Part shown: positions 8,801-20,278 of the stretch, piece by piece
How positions within the stretch are numbered: the first letter of the stretch is position 1
How the letters are laid out: each line of letters opens with the position of its first letter
NCBI GenBank assembly: GCA_019044685.2
Contig: JAGTXX020000015.1
Location: forward strand, 310,001-374,000
Source: Nannochloris sp. 'desiccata'
Lineage: Eukaryota > Chlorophyta > Trebouxiophyceae > Chlorellales > Chlorellaceae
Length of the DNA stretch: 64,000 bases
Direction of reading: 5' to 3'
Notes under the pieces: generated by a model
The model's input: the letters and a program-made list of their open reading frames with translations, nothing else
What the model was told of the DNA's origin: nothing
The model's database searches: none
Position numbers and translations under genes: made by a program

Positions 8801-10001
8801 TTAAAAGAAGGGCGGCATCATAATCCAACGACGAGGATATTTCTCTCTTCCGTCACGCCCATCAAACGTCCTTCTCAGCCGAGCATGTTTTCCAGCAGCC
8901 CAAACTGCCATCTGCCCAGCTCCTACAAGCGTAAAGAACGCAGCAGGCAACGCTTGAGTCGCCATAGTAAACGCCACCCATCCAAGAATCTCAGCAGTGT
9001 AATTAGGGCATGTAATGAAGTTAAATAAGAAGCCTCGGGGGATCACATATCCGCCACCATTTGCAGAGCCACCTCCAGGGCGGAGACTGGCCAAGATGAG
9101 ATGACATTTAAAGTTTGCCAACTGGCATAAGAGAGCAGCTGCCAGGGCAATGTATGTTTGGTTTAATGGAGGGGCTGTGTACAGTGGGTGGTTGACGAAA
9201 TAAGCCACATAAGCAGCGAAACTCCAGTAATAGCAACAATTTTTAAAAAGATTAAACACCGGCATTGTGGCGTGACTAAATTTGTGAACGAAAAAGGTCT
9301 CTGTAATGCGTTTGCCGTAGTGAAAGCACCAGTATGCTGTAGCCAAGGTCTGTGCAGTACTTTTGGCTGGGATCCTGGTGGGGAAAAGAAAGAAGGTGAG
9401 ATAGAAAAGCAATAAAAACTGAGGCGGCAAATAAACAGTGGTTCTTTCTAGGTGCATAGATCACAACTTACTTCTTTTCCCATGGATAAACCAAAGAAGG
9501 CAATAAGTACACAAGAGGAAATATCACCAAAGGACCAAAATATTCCCAAAAGAACACTGTAGAGTATCCAATTTGAGATCCTAGATCTTTAAAAATTAAT
9601 GTGGCACCGTCCTCGATGCCATAATCAGAAAGACGCTTTCCCTCAGCAAGCGCTTCTCCAGAACGTTGTCCTTCTTTTGGTGCTAGAGTCCATCTCTGAC
9701 GTGAAGAATAATATTTGGGCTTTAACTCAGCGAACCGGGCTTTCAAGTCAGTTACCGACGCCTGCGATCAAAAAAATAATTCAAACAAGAAACATTAATT
9801 GAGCTGAAACAGCTGTCGATGCGCAAAATCTAACACGGATATACAGTTTCATGGAGTTTGCATGTGCACTGTGAACCGATACCTATGCACAGATAAATTG
9901 TTAGGTGCACAGAGCATGGCAGCAGCACTCACATTGTCTGAGACGAGGATGCCATCTGGAAGGACCCTGGAGCCTGATCTGGTTCTGACGTCGAGCTTCA
10001 T
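8801..10001 (-). CDS. TSC13: Very-long-chain enoyl-CoA reductase (TECR/TSC13/CER10 type)
   Basis: Three exons, 9933–10001, 9472–9761 and 8801–9374, give 310 aa, the usual family length. The N-terminus (MKLDVRTRSG) starts a ubiquitin-like fold. The middle has FKDLGSQIGYSTVFFWEYFG, and exon 3 has TAYWCFHYGKRITETFFVHK and FSHATMP, all diagnostic of enoyl-CoA reductases with the steroid 5α-reductase C-terminal domain. Known role: the last reduction of the ER fatty-acid elongation cycle (trans-2-enoyl-CoA to acyl-CoA with NADPH). Multiple membrane spans are visible. It shares a 244-bp divergent spacer with the GlnRS gene. The call is strong. Confidence 0.93.
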
Positions 10002-10245
10002 GATATCTAATAGAACTTTTGGAGAGTGATTCAAGAATATGACTTGAAATGGGCAAAAACCTTGTGTTCATAGCACGAAGACAACTTGGCCGCCCAGCAC
10101 GCAAAATCTACCTCCAGCTCCCGTTTTAGGCAGGCTAACTCCATGCTATCCACTTTATTACTAAAGCAGATTAGTATAGAAGCGCCATCGGGTTCGATAG
10201 ACGCCTTGTTATTTTGTGGGTTTTGAACTGAAATCATCAAATCAG

Positions 10246-12745
10246 ATGGCAGAAGAAGATGTTCGTAACATCTTTGAGAGCATTGGTATTGCTCCTAAGA
10301 CTGCAGAGTAAGTAGATCACCAGATTACATTGCAATGGAGTTAAAATATCTGTCCATAACAAACTTGATTTCAGTGAAACAATAATTTGTAATTCGAAAT
10401 CTTATGCCGTTCCTCATTTCTCCTGCAGAGAATCTGCCAAAAATACCAAGTTCTGCAAAGTACTCTTAGAGATCATTGATGAAGCTGGCGTTCGGGGCGG
10501 ATGCGACAGATCTACAGGCGCTTTGCTCAACTACGTTGCCGGCAAGTACCCCGCCAATGCCTTGGTCCATCGCAAGCTCCTTGTTGATCTCATTTCTTCA
10601 GGCAAAGTAAAGAGCACCGCTCAAATAGATGGTTCTTACCTGTATCTTACCAAAGTCGGCTCTGAACCGGCAGATGTAAAGGCTTTAGAAGAGGCTGCTG
10701 GTGTCGGCGTTGTGGTAACGCCTGAGCAGATCACTGCTGCTGTAGCTGATGTGATAGCTAAAAATGAAGCTCAATTGCAAGAAAGGCGCTATCATGTTAA
10801 CCTGAATATCTTACTAGGCCAGGTCCGTGGTGTGCTCAAGTGGGCCGAAGTGCCAGCTGTTAAAGCAGAACTTGATTCTCAGGTCGCTGCTTTACTTGGG
10901 CCTAAAACTGAAGCTGATTTAGCACCCCCTGAAAAGAAAAAGAAGATAAAAGCAGGTAAACCTGCAAAGGAAAATGCTGAACAGGCAGGAGCAGCCAACG
11001 GCACCGCTGCCGCAGATGCGAACGCTCCTCCAGCTGACCCTTATTCTTTCCTCCCTAAACCCGACGCGAACAACATGGTCCACACCACTGTAAATTTTAG
11101 CGATGGTCATCAAATGCGTATTTCCAACTCTCCTGCGGCTCTCTCAAAACATCTTTCTGAAACTGGCGGGAAAGTCGTCACCCGCTTTCCACCTGAACCC
11201 AACGGCTACCTCCACATTGGCCATGCCAAGGCTATGTTTGTTGATTTCGGTATGGCTGCACAGTATGGCGGTGTCTGCTATCTTCGATTTGATGATACTA
11301 ATCCAGAAGCAGAGAAGCAAGAATATATCGACCACATTCAAGAAATTGTGTCCTGGTTGGGGTGGGCACCTTGGAAAATTACCTATTCCTCCGATTACTT
11401 TGATCAGCTGTATGAATTGGCAATTAAGTTGATTAAAAGTGGAAATGCATATGTGTGCCATCAGACTGGGGATGAAATCAAGGCGTACCGTGATCGCAGG
11501 GAAGGGAGTCCATGGCGCGATCGTCCTGTAGAAGAGTCCCTTGCATTGTTCGAAGATATGCGACGTGGTCTTGTTGATGAAGGAACAGCGACTCTCCGCA
11601 TGAAAATGGACCCTAAGAATGAAAACTTCAACATGTTTGATCTCATTGCTTACAGAATCAAGTTCATTGAGCACCCTCATGCTGGAGATAAATGGTGCAT
11701 CTACCCTTCTTACGATTATACCCATTGCTTGGTAGATGCTTTGGAGAATATTACCCACTCTATGTGCACTATGGAGTTTGAAACAAGGAGAGCATCGTAT
11801 TATTGGCTTCTTGAAGTACTGGATCTTTATAAACCCTTGGTTTGGGAGTATTCCCGTTTAAATATTACCCATAATGTCCTTTCAAAGCGCAAGCTAAATA
11901 AATTGGTCATGGGTAACTTTGTTAAAGGCTGGGATGACCCTCGATTATTAACTTTGTCAGGTTTACGCCGCCGTGGTGTCAGTGCTAGTGCTATTAATGC
12001 TTTCTGTAGAGATATTGGTATCACCCGCAGTGAAGGCGAGGTTCATCCTCATCGTCTTGAGCATTTCGTTCGTGCAGATCTCGATGCAAATTCCCCACGT
12101 GCTCTTGGCGTGCTGCGCCCGCTGCGGGTGGTGATTTCAAATCTCCCAGATTCTCATTTTGAGGAAGTCGAAGCCAAATTTTTCCCCGGGCGTAGCGATG
12201 ATGGGTACAAAGTACCATTTACTAAAATTGTCTACATTGAAAGCACAGATTTCAGAGAAACTGACGAGAAGAATTACTACGGATTAGCGCCTGGCAAAGG
12301 TGTCATGCTCAGATATGCGTATCCTATTACCTGCACTGGCTTAACAAAGGGACCCGATGGCAGTGTAGTAGAAGTCCAGGTTGAATATGAAAATGAATTC
12401 GCCGGTAAAAAACCACCAAAGGGAGTATTAAATTGGGTAGGACAACCTGCACCTGGCCAAGAGCCGCCCCTCATTGAAGCTCGATTGTACGATCAGCTAT
12501 TCTCTTCTGCTACTTTACCTGAAGAATGGCTTGAAGATTTGAATGAAGAATCACTTACTATCGTTTCTGGTGCGTATGCTACACCGCAATTAGCGGCATC
12601 GAAGCCTGGGGATAAGTTCCAATTAGAAAGATTGGGATATTTCTGTGTTGATCCTGATAGCAATAAGGAGAGATTGGTGTTGAATAGGACAGTGACGTTG
12701 AAGGAATCCTTTGTTAAACAGGGGACTGGTAAAGGTGGTAAGTGA
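10246..12745 (+). CDS. Glutaminyl-tRNA synthetase, cytosolic eukaryotic type
   Basis: Exons 10246–10307 and 10429–12745 encode 792 aa. The first exon (MAEEDVRNIF...) plus early exon 2 form the N-terminal appended domain typical of eukaryotic GlnRS. The class I HIGH motif is at about 283–286 within PPEPNGYLHIGHAKAM, and the KMSKS-equivalent is VLSKRKL near 504–510. A Lys/Ala-rich linker (about 185–215) joins the appended domain to the catalytic core, and the C-terminal anticodon-binding β-barrels follow. It charges tRNA-Gln with glutamine. Length, motif order and absence of a transit peptide all fit the cytosolic enzyme. Confidence 0.95.
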
Positions 12746-13277
12746 GGCGATAGTCTAAAGCGGAATTGATTGAGGAGAAGTCGAAAATTAAGTAGTTTTC
12801 TACAAAAACATTTGGTTGGTGGGGCGGAAGACATTCCGACAAGATGTAGTTTTGATCTATCTTTTTCTGAGAAGTTGATGGCGTATAGGGTGAATGTTTT
12901 CTGTGAAGATGTATGAGATCCCGTACTTAAAGAGTAATCCTACAGAGGACAGTATAGAAAAGGACATATAGAGCTAGCCTCAGTGAGATAGTTTGTTTCT
13001 AAAGCCTTCAACTTGAAGTTTAAGTAGGCTTTGCGCTGAGCATTCTGCGGCGCAAGTCAATGTCGAGCTCACTCATTTTTAAGCACGACAGGTTTATCTA
13101 AAAGTCTCATTTGATCTCAGAATGGCATCACGCGGTTTTAAAGTGCACGGGTCAACCTGGGGTGTTATCCAAACAGCCGTGTCTTGACCATGCTTTGAAA
13201 TGGCATGCTTTGAAATGCTGGGGACGAGAGGAAAGCACGCAAGTTAAAACAAAACCGTTTTATAAAATGTAGGTCTT
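12746..13277. other. Intergenic region after GlnRS
   Basis: Holds the GlnRS 3' UTR. A 15-base unit (CATGCTTTGAAATGG, second copy ending in C) is repeated in tandem at about 13189–13218. No gene seen. Confidence 0.5.
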
Positions 13278-13285
13278 CTGCTAGT
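13278..13285. repeat. Left target-site duplication of element B
   Basis: CTGCTAGT, repeated exactly at 14041–14048. Confidence 0.9.
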
Positions 13286-14040
13286 CAGTGCTTCGTTTAG
13301 CCGGCATATATGCCGAAAATGCCGGAAAATGCCAATTTTCCGGCATTTTCAGGCGCAGGAACAGGAAAAAATGCCGTGCAAAAAGTGCCGGAGCGGAGCT
13401 CCGGCGGGCCAGAAATGCCGGGGGAAAATGCCGTTTTTTTCGAAAATTTTGAAAAAATGCCGGAGATTTAGGCCAGTTTTAGAGTACTAAATTAACAAAA
13501 GTTCATTTGTAAGAGGTTATTCTCTCATTATCACTATGGATACCACTCGGCAGACCAATGATCAGGACTTAGTCCGAACTTTGGTTGCCCAGATCTTTGA
13601 TCGAGTCATGGCTGTCCAGCACTTGCAACAACCCATTGATTTGACTTCTTCTCCGTTCAAAGAACCTGCTTTGAAGGTATGTGATGTCATCTGTATGCTT
13701 AACTTCTTAAAATAAGCCACCCAAATTCAAATCTGAATTTTCTTCCTTGTTGCAGAAGAGGAAAAAAGGTATGGAAGGCGAAGAAAAAGCGTCGTGGAGC
13801 GCATTTGTAGTTCCTTGTTTTTGCTTTTTTAAAGATGTAATCTAAAGAAATTCCAGCCATGTTTCAATAAGGCGCATCTGCGCTGCTCAGAAATAGTGCC
13901 TGATGCTGTCAAGAAAAAAAATGGAAAAAATGCCGGGGCAGAATCCAGAAAAAATGCCGGGGCAGAATGCCGAAAAACAGGCCAGGGACGAAAAAATGCC
14001 GGGAAAAAATGCCAGGCCAAAATCCTTAAACGAAGCACTG
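13286..14040 (-). mobile_element. Non-autonomous hAT-like DNA transposon, copy B, carrying a spliced ORF
   Basis: 755 bp with terminal inverted repeats CAGTGCTTCGTTTA / TAAACGAAGCACTG and a perfect 8-bp duplication on both sides. The left end matches the right end of copy A (GCCGGCATATATGCCG), and the right end matches the left end of A, so B is inverted relative to A. Subterminal zones are arrays of AATGCCGG and its complement. Unlike A, the interior (about 13480–13850) holds a small spliced reading frame. There is no transposase domain. The right end lies 128 bp upstream of the cyclin B start codon. Confidence 0.87.
13536..13845 (+). CDS. Small two-exon ORF inside hAT-like element B
   Basis: Exons 13536–13676 and 13756–13845 are separated by a 79-bp intron with GTATGT donor and TTGCAG acceptor. 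Joined in phase 0 they give 76 aa ending at TAA. The first exon reads like a helical segment (LVRTLVAQIFDRVMAV); the second begins with a basic KKRKKG, a possible nuclear signal. I recognise no family. It could be the 5' end of a captured host gene or a remnant of the element's own transposase gene. Expression is unknown. Confidence 0.45.
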
Positions 14041-14048
14041 CTGCTAGT
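14041..14048. repeat. Right target-site duplication of element B
   Basis: CTGCTAGT, identical to 13278–13285. Confidence 0.9.
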
Positions 14049-14168
14049 CGAGCAAAATAAAATATAATTAGGTTGTGGCAATTAGGGCTATTTTGTAGGT
14101 ATAATACCTTGGCAGCATCTCTGCCATTAGGTCCGCATTGGAGATAGGAAATAACAATTTTGGAAGCC

Positions 14169-15780
14169 ATGCAGCAGTTTGCTTCCACGGCAGACGCGGA
14201 GAACCCGGGACGCCAATTAAATGGGAAACCACAAGCTGGAGCCGCTAGAAGGTGAGCAGGGATACGTTGTGGGCTTCTTTATCTTGCAGTTGGTTATGCC
14301 ATTGGCACAACGGTCGGTGTAGATCGGAGGCCTGGAGGCACCACCCTCCTTTTGAGCTCGTATTTACTTGATCATATATTCATCGCAGGGCTCTGGGAGA
14401 TATTGGAAACCTTGGAAACACTTTAGCGCAAAAGGTGCAGGGTGGCAAAGATGGCGAGAAGGTATGTTTTTGAAGCCAACCCGCGGTTTGTTTTCATATC
14501 GAGTATATGGAGTAGAGTATTGTGATTACAATGTGAAAGCTTAATTATCGTTTGCTGTTTCTCACTCCCGCCACTTTTTCTCAATCAACTGCAGGGACGC
14601 ACTGGTGTGCTCACTCGCCGCGCAGCTGCCCAGCTTATGGCTGTTGGAGGACCTACCAACGACTCCCAGGTATGTATAGGAACAGCTAGAAGGAGACTCA
14701 GATACTATCGGTTCTCTTTCATTTTGAATTTCTCAGCTGTCTTGCCATTTGGTCTTTTCATTTCCTCACACCTTACTATTTCTCACACTTTTTTATTTTC
14801 CATACCAATAATTACAGGGAACTGACAGCTGGGGTACCCGTCCTCGTGCTAGTTTACGCCCTCGCGATGGCAACGTCCCTGTCGTGTCATCTGCCGCTCC
14901 AGCACCACCCATTGAGGCCATGGCAGAGCTCCGCCGTGCTTCTCTCGGCCCTCATATCGACGATGCAGACAAGAACGACCCTCTTGCTGCCTGTCCCTTC
15001 ATCCCTCACATGATGTCCTTCTACAAACGAACTGAACCCAAGGTCCGCGTTGCTGATAACTACATGTCCAACCAATGCGATATCAATGACAAAATGCGTG
15101 CCATCCTCATCGACTGGCTTGTCGACGTTCACATTAAATTCAAGCTTATGCCTGAAACCCTCTACCTCACTGTCAATCTCATCGACCGCTTTTTGGAAGC
15201 CAAGCAGGTCACCCGTAAGCATTTACAACTTGTCGGTGTCACCGCCATGCTCGTTGCATCCAAATATGAAGAAATCTGGGCCCCTGAAGTTCGCGATTTC
15301 GTCTACATTTCTGACCGTGCCTACAACCGCGATCAGATCTTAAATATGGAGAAAATCATGCTTAATGTCCTTCGTTTCAACCTTACTGTACCCACCCACT
15401 TGCACTTCATGCAGCGCTTCCTCAAAGCTGCCGGTGTTGCCGAGAACCAAGAGATCGTTGCCTATGCTACCTATCTTGTGGAATTAGCATTACCTGACTA
15501 CAGCATGCTGAAGTTCAATTACTCCAAAATTGCAGCATCAGCTGTCTCGGCAGCATGCTCTGCGTATGGCAGGGACCCTGTGCCCCGTGCCCTTCTGCGT
15601 CATTCTGGATACAATGAGCCTTCTCTTCGCGATTGTGTCGATGCTTTAGATCTTTTGTACAGCAAAGCACCCACTGCATCTCTCACAGCAGTGTACAAGA
15701 AGTTCTCTGCTGAAAAGTACCACAATGTGGCGAATAGAGATGTGCCTACTCGCCTTAGTGATGCCCACATGGATGCTTAA
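14169..15780 (+). CDS. CYCB: B-type mitotic cyclin
   Basis: Four exons, 14169–14251, 14389–14461, 14595–14669 and 14818–15780, give 397 aa. A canonical destruction box R27-R-A-L30-G-D-I-G-N35 straddles the first intron, so splicing is needed to build it. The cyclin box starts near residue 170 with MRAILIDWLVDVH and includes LVASKYEEIWAPEVRDF; the C-terminal cyclin fold (LPDYSMLKFNYSKIAASA) is complete. It activates CDK1/CDKB for mitosis and is degraded through the APC/C via the D-box. All three introns lie in the N-terminal fifth. A hAT-like element ends 128 bp upstream of the ATG and so sits in the promoter or 5' UTR. Confidence 0.95.
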
Positions 15781-16600
15781 GAAAAAGAAAAATCGCGTTT
15801 TTTTCTTTCTTTCTTTTTGAAGTAGCAAACTGTTAGGTGCATCTTGCCAATTTTGTGGTGATGGTTTGTCTGAGTATTCGTTGTTTCTTTCCTCTCCCTT
15901 ATATTAGCTGTGTACGCTGTGCGAGCAGTTGACAAAGGGAACTGGAATTTTTTACTCATCAACAAACGTATCGCTGCACCGGTGGAATTCTTGCACAGTT
16001 TTTTATTCATTAATTAAATCGAAACGGGGCACTGCAGCACGTGCCCCCTCCTATTCTCTCTGACACCATAGATTTAGATTACTACAACAGCGCATCATTA
16101 TTTATCCTAATTGATTCTACTTAGGTAGGACTAGTAGAATAGGTAGATGACCCCTTGTGACTTTCCTTTAAAAAGTATGCTTTCTTACCTCGTTGACTTT
16201 TCTCCCAAACAGCATTTTCCTTTACCTTCCTTTTCTTTCTTTTTTCCCTTTCATTTCTCACTCTCTCTCTCTCCTTTCTGGAGTAGTAGTACTGTCCTAA
16301 TACCCACCGCAAGGTGCATCTCTCAGTATCATCGATTTATTTTCCGATTCACTATTCGAAAGATGGTGAAGGAAAATTTGAACAAAAAAAGCTTACCTCT
16401 TTGTCTTGAAAAATTTGGCAGAGGTCGAAATTGACATTTCCCACTTGTGTAATGTGACTATATATAGAGAGGGAGCAGAGAGTTACAGAAAAAAAGGGTA
16501 CAAGAGGTATGCATTTGATCGAAAAAAAAGGGACATGGGTTGATATTGTTGCAAGAAAATTTTTGGGCAGTCGATGAAGAAAGTTGGAGGAACGAAGATT
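15781..16600. other. Convergent intergenic region between cyclin B and TatD
   Basis: About 820 bp of 3' flanks, with A/T-rich tracts and pyrimidine runs (16220–16275, TTTC and CTCT units). Short open frames on both strands come from these simple tracts. I see no gene. Confidence 0.5.
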
Positions 16601-17625
16601 TTACCAGAATACACGCTGCGCATTATTAAATGTAGCTTGGGCAAGATCTGATTCTGGTTTATCAAGTACGGTTGCCATGAGTTTCAGCATATGCCGTGTC
16701 GCTACAGGTGTATTAAGAACATCTTTCTTCCTATCAGTACTCATCTCATGCTTCTCATCCTTCAGTTGTTCACATTCAAGGTCCTTTCTGAGCTGGGAAA
16801 GTGTAGGCATAGCTTCTATCCAAGCATCGTTCAACTGTAAAGCTCCATCAGGGGCATCAGATTCTATTAAACAGCGATCAAGGGCCTTTTCACCTAGTAG
16901 GTGTAGCATAGGAAGCGCCTTGGTCGGTGCTACCTTTGTTAGATGCCCACCTAGAGAGAAATACACATTCGGAAGTTTAAGAAACAATTCAGTCGTTTCT
17001 GCAGTACCTGTCCAAGCATGTAGTACTACAGGAACAGTCAGATTGACCTTGCAAAGCATGTCATGCACAGCACCAAAACTTTTTACACAGTGAACCGACA
17101 CTGGTCGCTGCAGCTCTTGTGCTAGTTGTAGCTGTAATTTAAAGGCTTCTAGTTGTTCTTCCCAAGAAGCACGAGCTAGAGCCTTGGTTCCTTTGTCTAA
17201 TCCACACTCTCCAAGTCCAGCAGTGGGGTTTTCAAGCAATAAACGACGTAGAGTCGCCAACCAAGCGTTGTCAGTCTTTTCCTCACTCTCCTCACCTGCT
17301 TGATTCCGTATTTCCCCTTCAGCTCTGCGGTTAACCCACCAAGGGTGCAAACCAAGCTGTGGGAGAATACTTTCCGGGTATTTGGAGGCTAAAGAAAGTA
17401 CCCGAGGCCAATCGCCTGGCCAGCAACCGTTGACAACAAGGCGGGAAACACCGGCCGAGCTGGCGGCAGTGATCATGCAGTCCAAGCTGTCCTCGGGAAT
17501 TCTCTCATCCTGCAGGCACAAACTTGCAGTAAATGTAAAACACAGATATATAAGATGGTGAATACGACCAGATGACGAGATATTTGCTTACCTGGAGGTG
17601 ACAGTGGCTGTCGATGAGATTCATT
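16601..17625 (-). CDS. TatD-family metal-dependent DNase
   Basis: Exons 17593–17625 and 16601–17509 encode 313 aa. The first exon supplies MNLIDSHCHLQ with metal ligands H7 and H9. Later ligands and active-site motifs are visible in LGLHPWW, AGLGECGLD, VSVHCVKSF, LHAWTG and LIESDAPDG. This is a TIM-barrel amidohydrolase-type nuclease, usually a 3'–5' exonuclease or endonuclease. The end VLDKPESDLAQATFNNAQRV is the usual TatD finish (N in place of the common NTxxxF). It is divergent from DEG2 across 400 bp. Confidence 0.9.
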
Positions 17626-18025
17626 TTATTTGGAGATTTTCAAGTTGTAAGATGAAGGAATGCTGTAACGAAGCTGTTCCCAGCCATACTTAATGGTTCC
17701 GAAAAGTCTGCATGTTTAAGATTTATGACCTCAACGACGAAAAGGGGGCCTTAATGTGAAGAACGACCGAACCTGTTGGATAACGTTTCGTTTTGCCCAG
17801 CACTTTGGCCGAGAGTTGCATATATTCAATTGTAAAGTTCAAGACAACCCATTACATTTATAGTATTCGTTCTAGATCCTAGATACCTTTGAACTTGTTC
17901 CTAGTTACTTCAAGCTGGCTTTTTGAGGACCTAGTTGAATTTGATTTCGGCATTATCAGAGTTTTTCGATATTTTGGCTTTCGCAAGCAATGCAGTAAAC
18001 ATAAATAATTACAAAGTATTCTTTA
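17626..18025. promoter_or_regulatory. Shared divergent upstream region of TatD and DEG2
   Basis: 400 bp between two opposed start codons, so it must contain both promoters. It is AT-rich, without recognised motifs or coding sequence. Confidence 0.5.
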
Positions 18026-20002
18026 ATGTCGCTTAGAGGGACAATGCGCTTCGCCGAGGCTCGGCCTACCCTTGCAATGCATGCTCCTTTAATTAAAATG
18101 TGCTCTGCCCGCTTTGCAACAGCACAATCTTACAATGCACCATTACCATTCACCAGAACACTACGCACACATAGGAAATTCTCCAGTCCAGTTGCTGCTC
18201 AAGCTAAAAAACCTGCAAAACAAGGTTCTCGCAGTCGTGACTCTCGTGGTCGGACAACTCCTCCTTCCCCAGACGGCCCTGCCCGCCCCTCCACCATCCC
18301 AAACGGTATCCAAGGCATCAATACAGATTCTATAGAGTCTATAGAAGTGCGTGGCAATCAAGTTATCCTGACTATGGATGAAAATCCTGAAAAAGATGCC
18401 ACCGCTCAAGTTGAAAAAGAACTCGATGAAGAGATGCACGTCATGGATGCAGTAATCAAGATCTTTTGTGTCCATACCGAACCAAACTTTAGTCTCCCCT
18501 GGCAACGTAAACGTCAATACTCTTCTTCTTCTTCAGGCTTTATGGTTCAGGGCCCTGACGGGCAAATTTGGCTTTTAACCAACGCTCATTCAGTTGAATA
18601 CCACTCTCAAGTGAAGGTAAAACGCCGTGGAGATGATAGAAAATTCTTGGCAAAAGTACTGGCTATGGGTACTGAATGCGATATCGCCTTACTTACGGTA
18701 GAGGATCCAGAATTTTGGAAAGGGGTTGCACCTCTATCTCTCGGGCCCTTGCCCTCATTACAAGATTCTGTTTATGTCGTAGGGTATCCTATCGGTGGTG
18801 ACACCATTTCTGTTACTTCAGGTGTCGTTTCCCGTATTGAAGTCACTGCGTACGCACACGGAGCGACTGAACTTCTCGGCGTACAAATTGACGCGGCAAT
18901 CAATTCAGGAAATAGTGGAGGGCCTGTTTTTAATGACTCGGGGCAATGTGTTGGTATCGCGTTCCAGTCGTACGCAGGAAGCGATGCTGAAAATATAGGA
19001 TATGTCATTCCGACGCCCGTTATTCACCACTTTTTGGATGATTTTCAACGAAATGGCGCCTTCACTGGCTTCCCCGCTCTCGGCATCCAATGGCAAAGAA
19101 TGGAAAGTGAAGCCTTGCGTGCAGCCTGTGGCATCTCTGCTGGCCAGAAAGGTGTCCTTGTACGTACTGTCCAACCTATCAGTCTTGCAGCAGGGATTAT
19201 CCAACCTGGCGACATTTTAATGCGATTTGACGGTGTGCAGGTAGCGTCCGACGGTACCGTCCCTTTTCGTAGTGGAGAACGTATTGCCTTCAGTTATTTA
19301 ACCTCTCAGAAATTCACTGGAGATGTGTGTTCTTTAGATATTCTAAGGGAGGGTAAAGAAATCAACGCATCAGTGAAATTGATGAGACCAAATGCTTTGG
19401 TTCCACACCACTTGGCGGGTGGGGACCCTTCGTATTTTGTAGTTGCAGGTGTGGTGTTTACAGTTGCTACTGAACCGTATTTACAGTCAGAGTATGGAAT
19501 AGATTACCACAGAGAAGCCCCTGTGAAGTTATTGGACCGGTTATTGCATGGACATAAACGGTGGCCCGATGAAGAAGTTATTGTAGTGAGTCAAGTGCTG
19601 GCGTGTGACGCGACGTTGGGCTATGAAGACTGTTTCAATACACAAGTACACGCGTTTAATGGAGAACCGGTACGAAATTTACGTCATCTTGCAGAAATGG
19701 TTTTGAATTGCAAAGAAAAATTCATGAAATTTGATGTAGAATACCACGAGCTGTTGGTCTTAGAAACTGCAGTGGTGGCAGCGGCAACTGAGGAAGCGGT
19801 GCAGGCACATTCGATTCCTAGTATGGTGTCGAAAGATTTGTTAGATTTGGTGCAAGGGAAAGATGGAGTGTTGTCAGTTGGTACTAGTAGCAATAATGAT
19901 GACAGCACGACGAGTACGAGTGGTAGTAGTAAAGAAAGTGCATTGACAGCTGAGCAAGCGGCAGCGGCGGAAATTGAGGAATTGATGTTGGCTGCAGAGT
20001 AA
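18026..20002 (+). CDS. DEG2: Plastid Deg2-type serine protease with PDZ domains
   Basis: Single exon, 658 aa. The first 60 residues are rich in Ser/Thr/Arg/Ala with almost no acids, fitting a plastid transit peptide. The trypsin-like domain holds the triad H188 (TNAHSVEY), D219 (CDIALLTV) and S297 (GNSGGP). PDZ1 begins near 345 ([22 protein letters not shown]), and a divergent PDZ2 plus C-terminal region runs to about 590. The order and the [11 protein letters not shown] segment match plant Deg2/Deg9/Deg10; Deg2 is favoured by the plastid-like N-terminus. Deg2 is a stromal protease implicated in photosystem II turnover and heat response. The tail is Ser/Thr-rich. A possible TGTAA signal follows at 20044–20048. 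Confidence 0.85.
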   Translation: MSLRGTMRFAEARPTLAMHAPLIKMCSARFATAQSYNAPLPFTRTLRTHRKFSSPVAAQAKKPAKQGSRSRDSRGRTTPPSPDGPARPSTIPNGIQGINTDSIESIEVRGNQVILTMDENPEKDATAQVEKELDEEMHVMDAVIKIFCVHTEPNFSLPWQRKRQYSSSSSGFMVQGPDGQIWLLTNAHSVEYHSQVKVKRRGDDRKFLAKVLAMGTECDIALLTVEDPEFWKGVAPLSLGPLPSLQDSVYVVGYPIGGDTISVTSGVVSRIEVTAYAHGATELLGVQIDAAINSGNSGGPVFNDSGQCVGIAFQSYAGSDAENIGYVIPTPVIHHFLDDFQRNGAFTGFPALGIQWQRMESEALRAACGISAGQKGVLVRTVQPISLAAGIIQPGDILMRFDGVQVASDGTVPFRSGERIAFSYLTSQKFTGDVCSLDILREGKEINASVKLMRPNALVPHHLAGGDPSYFVVAGVVFTVATEPYLQSEYGIDYHREAPVKLLDRLLHGHKRWPDEEVIVVSQVLACDATLGYEDCFNTQVHAFNGEPVRNLRHLAEMVLNCKEKFMKFDVEYHELLVLETAVVAAATEEAVQAHSIPSMVSKDLLDLVQGKDGVLSVGTSSNNDDSTTSTSGSSKESALTAEQAAAAEIEELMLAAE

Positions 20003-20278
20003 TTTTCAGTATTCTTTTGTAGTGTGAAGCAATTATGTTTACATGTAAGAGTTTATTATTGTAGTTAGGTTGATATGGGAATCAGTAGACGTCCAGAGAG
20101 AGAGGTCTACCTGTGGACTACTTTCGATTTCGAGCTAGAATTAACTTTTTACCTTCTTTAGCTTTAAACTTAAAACTTTTACATTTGGATTTAACCTGAT
20201 ATCAGAAATATAATCTTGCAACTAAGAAAGCTTCCAGTTGTGCATCAAAGAGACCCTTACCCATCTAGCAAATTAGAG

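Noticed and set aside
20216..20278. Extension of CLPR4 to an earlier TTG start
   Set aside because: No ATG in that extension; the ATG at 20279 gives a normal transit peptide.
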